Shown here piece after piece: positions 5,903-7,515 of a stretch of 7,515 nucleotides of DNA. The notes under the pieces were generated by a model. That model searched no databases and was not told where the DNA came from. It saw only the letters and a program-made list of their open reading frames with translations. This DNA comes from an uncultured Clostridia bacterium (GTDB lineage: Bacteria > Bacillota > Clostridia > Oscillospirales > CAG-272). Location: the NCBI GenBank assembly GCA_947304475.1, contig CAMZBE010000065.1:1-7515 (forward strand), in the 5' to 3' direction. Both the position numbers and the translations under genes were made by a program. Position 1 is the stretch's first letter. Each line of letters starts with the position of its first letter.

Positions 5903-7515
5903 AAGAAGCGATATCAGAAAGATAATGGTGATCGGCTCGGGGCCGATCGTGATCGGGCAGGCGGCGGAGTTCGACTACGCCGGGACGCAGGCTTGCCTTG
6001 CGCTCAAAGAGGAAGGGTACGAGGTGATCCTCGCCAACTCCAACCCCGCGACCATCATGACCGATACCTCGATCGCCGACAAAGTGTATATGGAGCCGCT
6101 GACGCTCGAATACGTGGCGAAGATCATTCGCTACGAGCGTCCCGACGCGATCCTGCCGGGCATCGGCGGGCAGACCGGGCTGAACCTCGCGATCCAACTT
6201 GAAAAGAAAGGGATCCTCGCCGAATGCGGCGTGGAACTGCTCGGGACCAAGAGCGCGTCGATCGAGCGCGCCGAGGACCGCGAACTGTTCAAGGAACTCT
6301 GCGAGTCGATCGGCGAACCGGTCATCCCCTCGGAGATCACCTACTCGGTCGAAGAGGCGCAAGCCGCCGCGAAACACATCGGGTATCCGGTCGTGCTTCG
6401 CCCCGCCTTCACCCTCGGCGGCACGGGCGGCGGATTTGCCGATACCGAAGCGGAACTGCTCGACCTCGCTCCCAACGCGTTCTCGCTTTCACCGGTACAC
6501 GAGGTGCTGATCGAGAAGAGCGTCAAGGGGTATAAAGAGATCGAATACGAGGTGATCCGGGACAAAAACGACACCGCGATCACGGTCTGTAATATGGAGA
6601 ACCTCGATCCCGTCGGGATTCACACCGGCGACTCGATCGTGGTCTGTCCGTCCCAGACGCTTTCAAACAAGGAATACCAGATGCTCCGCGACAGCGCGCT
6701 GAAGATCATCCGGGCGCTCAAAATCGAGGGCGGGTGCAACGTCCAGTTTGCCCTGGATCCCAATTCCTTCCGCTACTACCTGATCGAGGTCAACCCGCGC
6801 GTTTCGCGCAGTTCGGCGCTCGCGTCGAAGGCGAGCGGCTACCCCATCGCGCGCGTCACGGCGAAGATCGCGGTCGGCATGGCGCTGGAAGAGATCCCGG
6901 TCGCGGGCGGCAACGCCTCGATCGAACCCTCGCTCGACTACCTCGTCGCGAAGTTCCCGCGCTTCCCCTTCGACAAGTTCTCGACCGTCCCGAACGTGCT
7001 CGGTACGCAGATGAAGGCAACCGGCGAAGTCATGGGGATCGGCTCGTCGCTGGAAGAGTGCTTTTTGAAATCCATTCGCTCGCTCGAGATCGGGGCGTAT
7101 CATTTGCATATCAAGAAGTTCGACGAGACGCCGACCGATGACCTGCTCGACTACGTCAAGACCGGTACCGATGACCGGATCTTCGCGGTCGCCGAACTGC
7201 TCCGCCGCGGGTGCGGAATCGACGCGATTGCGGAGAGGACCGGGATCGACCGCTTCTTTTTGCGCAAGATCCGCAACGTCGTTGAGACCGAAAAACGACT
7301 GCGGGAGAATCCGGGAGATCCCGACGAACTTCTGTACGCAAAACGGCAGGGATTTTCGGACAGGGAGATCGCCGTTCTGTGGGGGAAGACCGAGCGCGAA
7401 GTCTTCGATTTCCGGATCGCGAACGGCATCGTTCCGGTCTACAAGATGATCGACAGTTGCGCGTCGGAATTCGACAGTTATATTCCGTATTTCTATTCGA
7501 CCTACGAGGCCGAGA
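5895..7515 (+). CDS. carB: Carbamoyl-phosphate synthase, large subunit (5′ half; runs off the right edge)
   Basis: CarB makes carboxyphosphate from bicarbonate and ATP, aminates it with ammonia from CarA, and phosphorylates the carbamate to carbamoyl phosphate. The window holds 540 codons of a protein that is normally about 1,070 residues. It begins PKRSDIRKIMVIGSGPIVIG with the glycine-rich preATP-grasp fold. The first ATP-grasp (carboxyphosphate) domain shows LPGIGGQTGLN (88–98), AEDRELF (126–132), the nucleotide loop RPAFTLGGTGGG (169–180) and the metal-binding segment IEVNPRVSRSSALASKASG (297–315). The allosteric/oligomerisation linker domain begins near residue 400 and includes VYKMIDSCASEF (515–526), the standard join toward the second ATP-grasp domain. 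That domain, the carbamate-phosphorylating site and the C-terminal regulatory (MGS-like) domain lie outside the window. The ATG at 5895 overlaps the end of carA, with GGAGAGGGG at 5878–5886 as ribosome binding site. No frameshift is visible up to the edge. Confidence 0.97.
   Translation, partial: MPKRSDIRKIMVIGSGPIVIGQAAEFDYAGTQACLALKEEGYEVILANSNPATIMTDTSIADKVYMEPLTLEYVAKIIRYERPDAILPGIGGQTGLNLAIQLEKKGILAECGVELLGTKSASIERAEDRELFKELCESIGEPVIPSEITYSVEEAQAAAKHIGYPVVLRPAFTLGGTGGGFADTEAELLDLAPNAFSLSPVHEVLIEKSVKGYKEIEYEVIRDKNDTAITVCNMENLDPVGIHTGDSIVVCPSQTLSNKEYQMLRDSALKIIRALKIEGGCNVQFALDPNSFRYYLIEVNPRVSRSSALASKASGYPIARVTAKIAVGMALEEIPVAGGNASIEPSLDYLVAKFPRFPFDKFSTVPNVLGTQMKATGEVMGIGSSLEECFLKSIRSLEIGAYHLHIKKFDETPTDDLLDYVKTGTDDRIFAVAELLRRGCGIDAIAERTGIDRFFLRKIRNVVETEKRLRENPGDPDELLYAKRQGFSDREIAVLWGKTEREVFDFRIANGIVPVYKMIDSCASEFDSYIPYFYSTYEAE

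Overview
The window carries five nucleotide-biosynthesis genes, all on the plus strand: guaA, then pyrG–purF–carA–carB, with carB cut off by the right edge. All five are easily recognised and look intact as far as they are visible. By eye the DNA is GC-rich (about 60%, not counted), with strong Shine-Dalgarno sequences. PurF is the Fe–S-binding, propeptide-processed type known from Bacillus subtilis. These traits, and the wording of the GuaA and PyrG motifs, suggest a GC-rich Clostridia-like Firmicute, perhaps an uncultured gut lineage. That placement is inference and not secure.

Layout. guaA (GMP synthase) occupies the left fifth. A 209-nt intergenic region follows (1564–1772); it is the only sizeable non-coding DNA here and the only unusual sequence. 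It has a perfect 9-bp hairpin directly after the guaA stop, then a mosaic of two 7-nt words (GTTATGA and GTTTGAA) in both orientations, interleaved with small GC-rich hairpins whose stems all differ. From pyrG onward the genes are packed tightly: pyrG/purF share ATGA, purF and carA are 3 nt apart, and carA/carB overlap by 8 nt. This indicates one transcript with translational coupling. Whether guaA belongs to the same transcript cannot be decided from sequence.

How the genes work together. They do not form a single pathway. PurF is the committed step of purine synthesis, CarAB makes carbamoyl phosphate for pyrimidines and arginine, and GuaA and PyrG perform the final aminations to GMP and CTP. 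What they share is chemistry: each takes the amide nitrogen of glutamine and releases glutamate. The region reads as a glutamine-amidotransferase cluster, which suggests co-regulation by nitrogen or glutamine supply (inference).

I see no mobile-element genes, CRISPR array, tRNA or rRNA, and no evidence for a wholly new protein system. The best candidate for something undescribed is the heptamer/hairpin repeat element upstream of pyrG.
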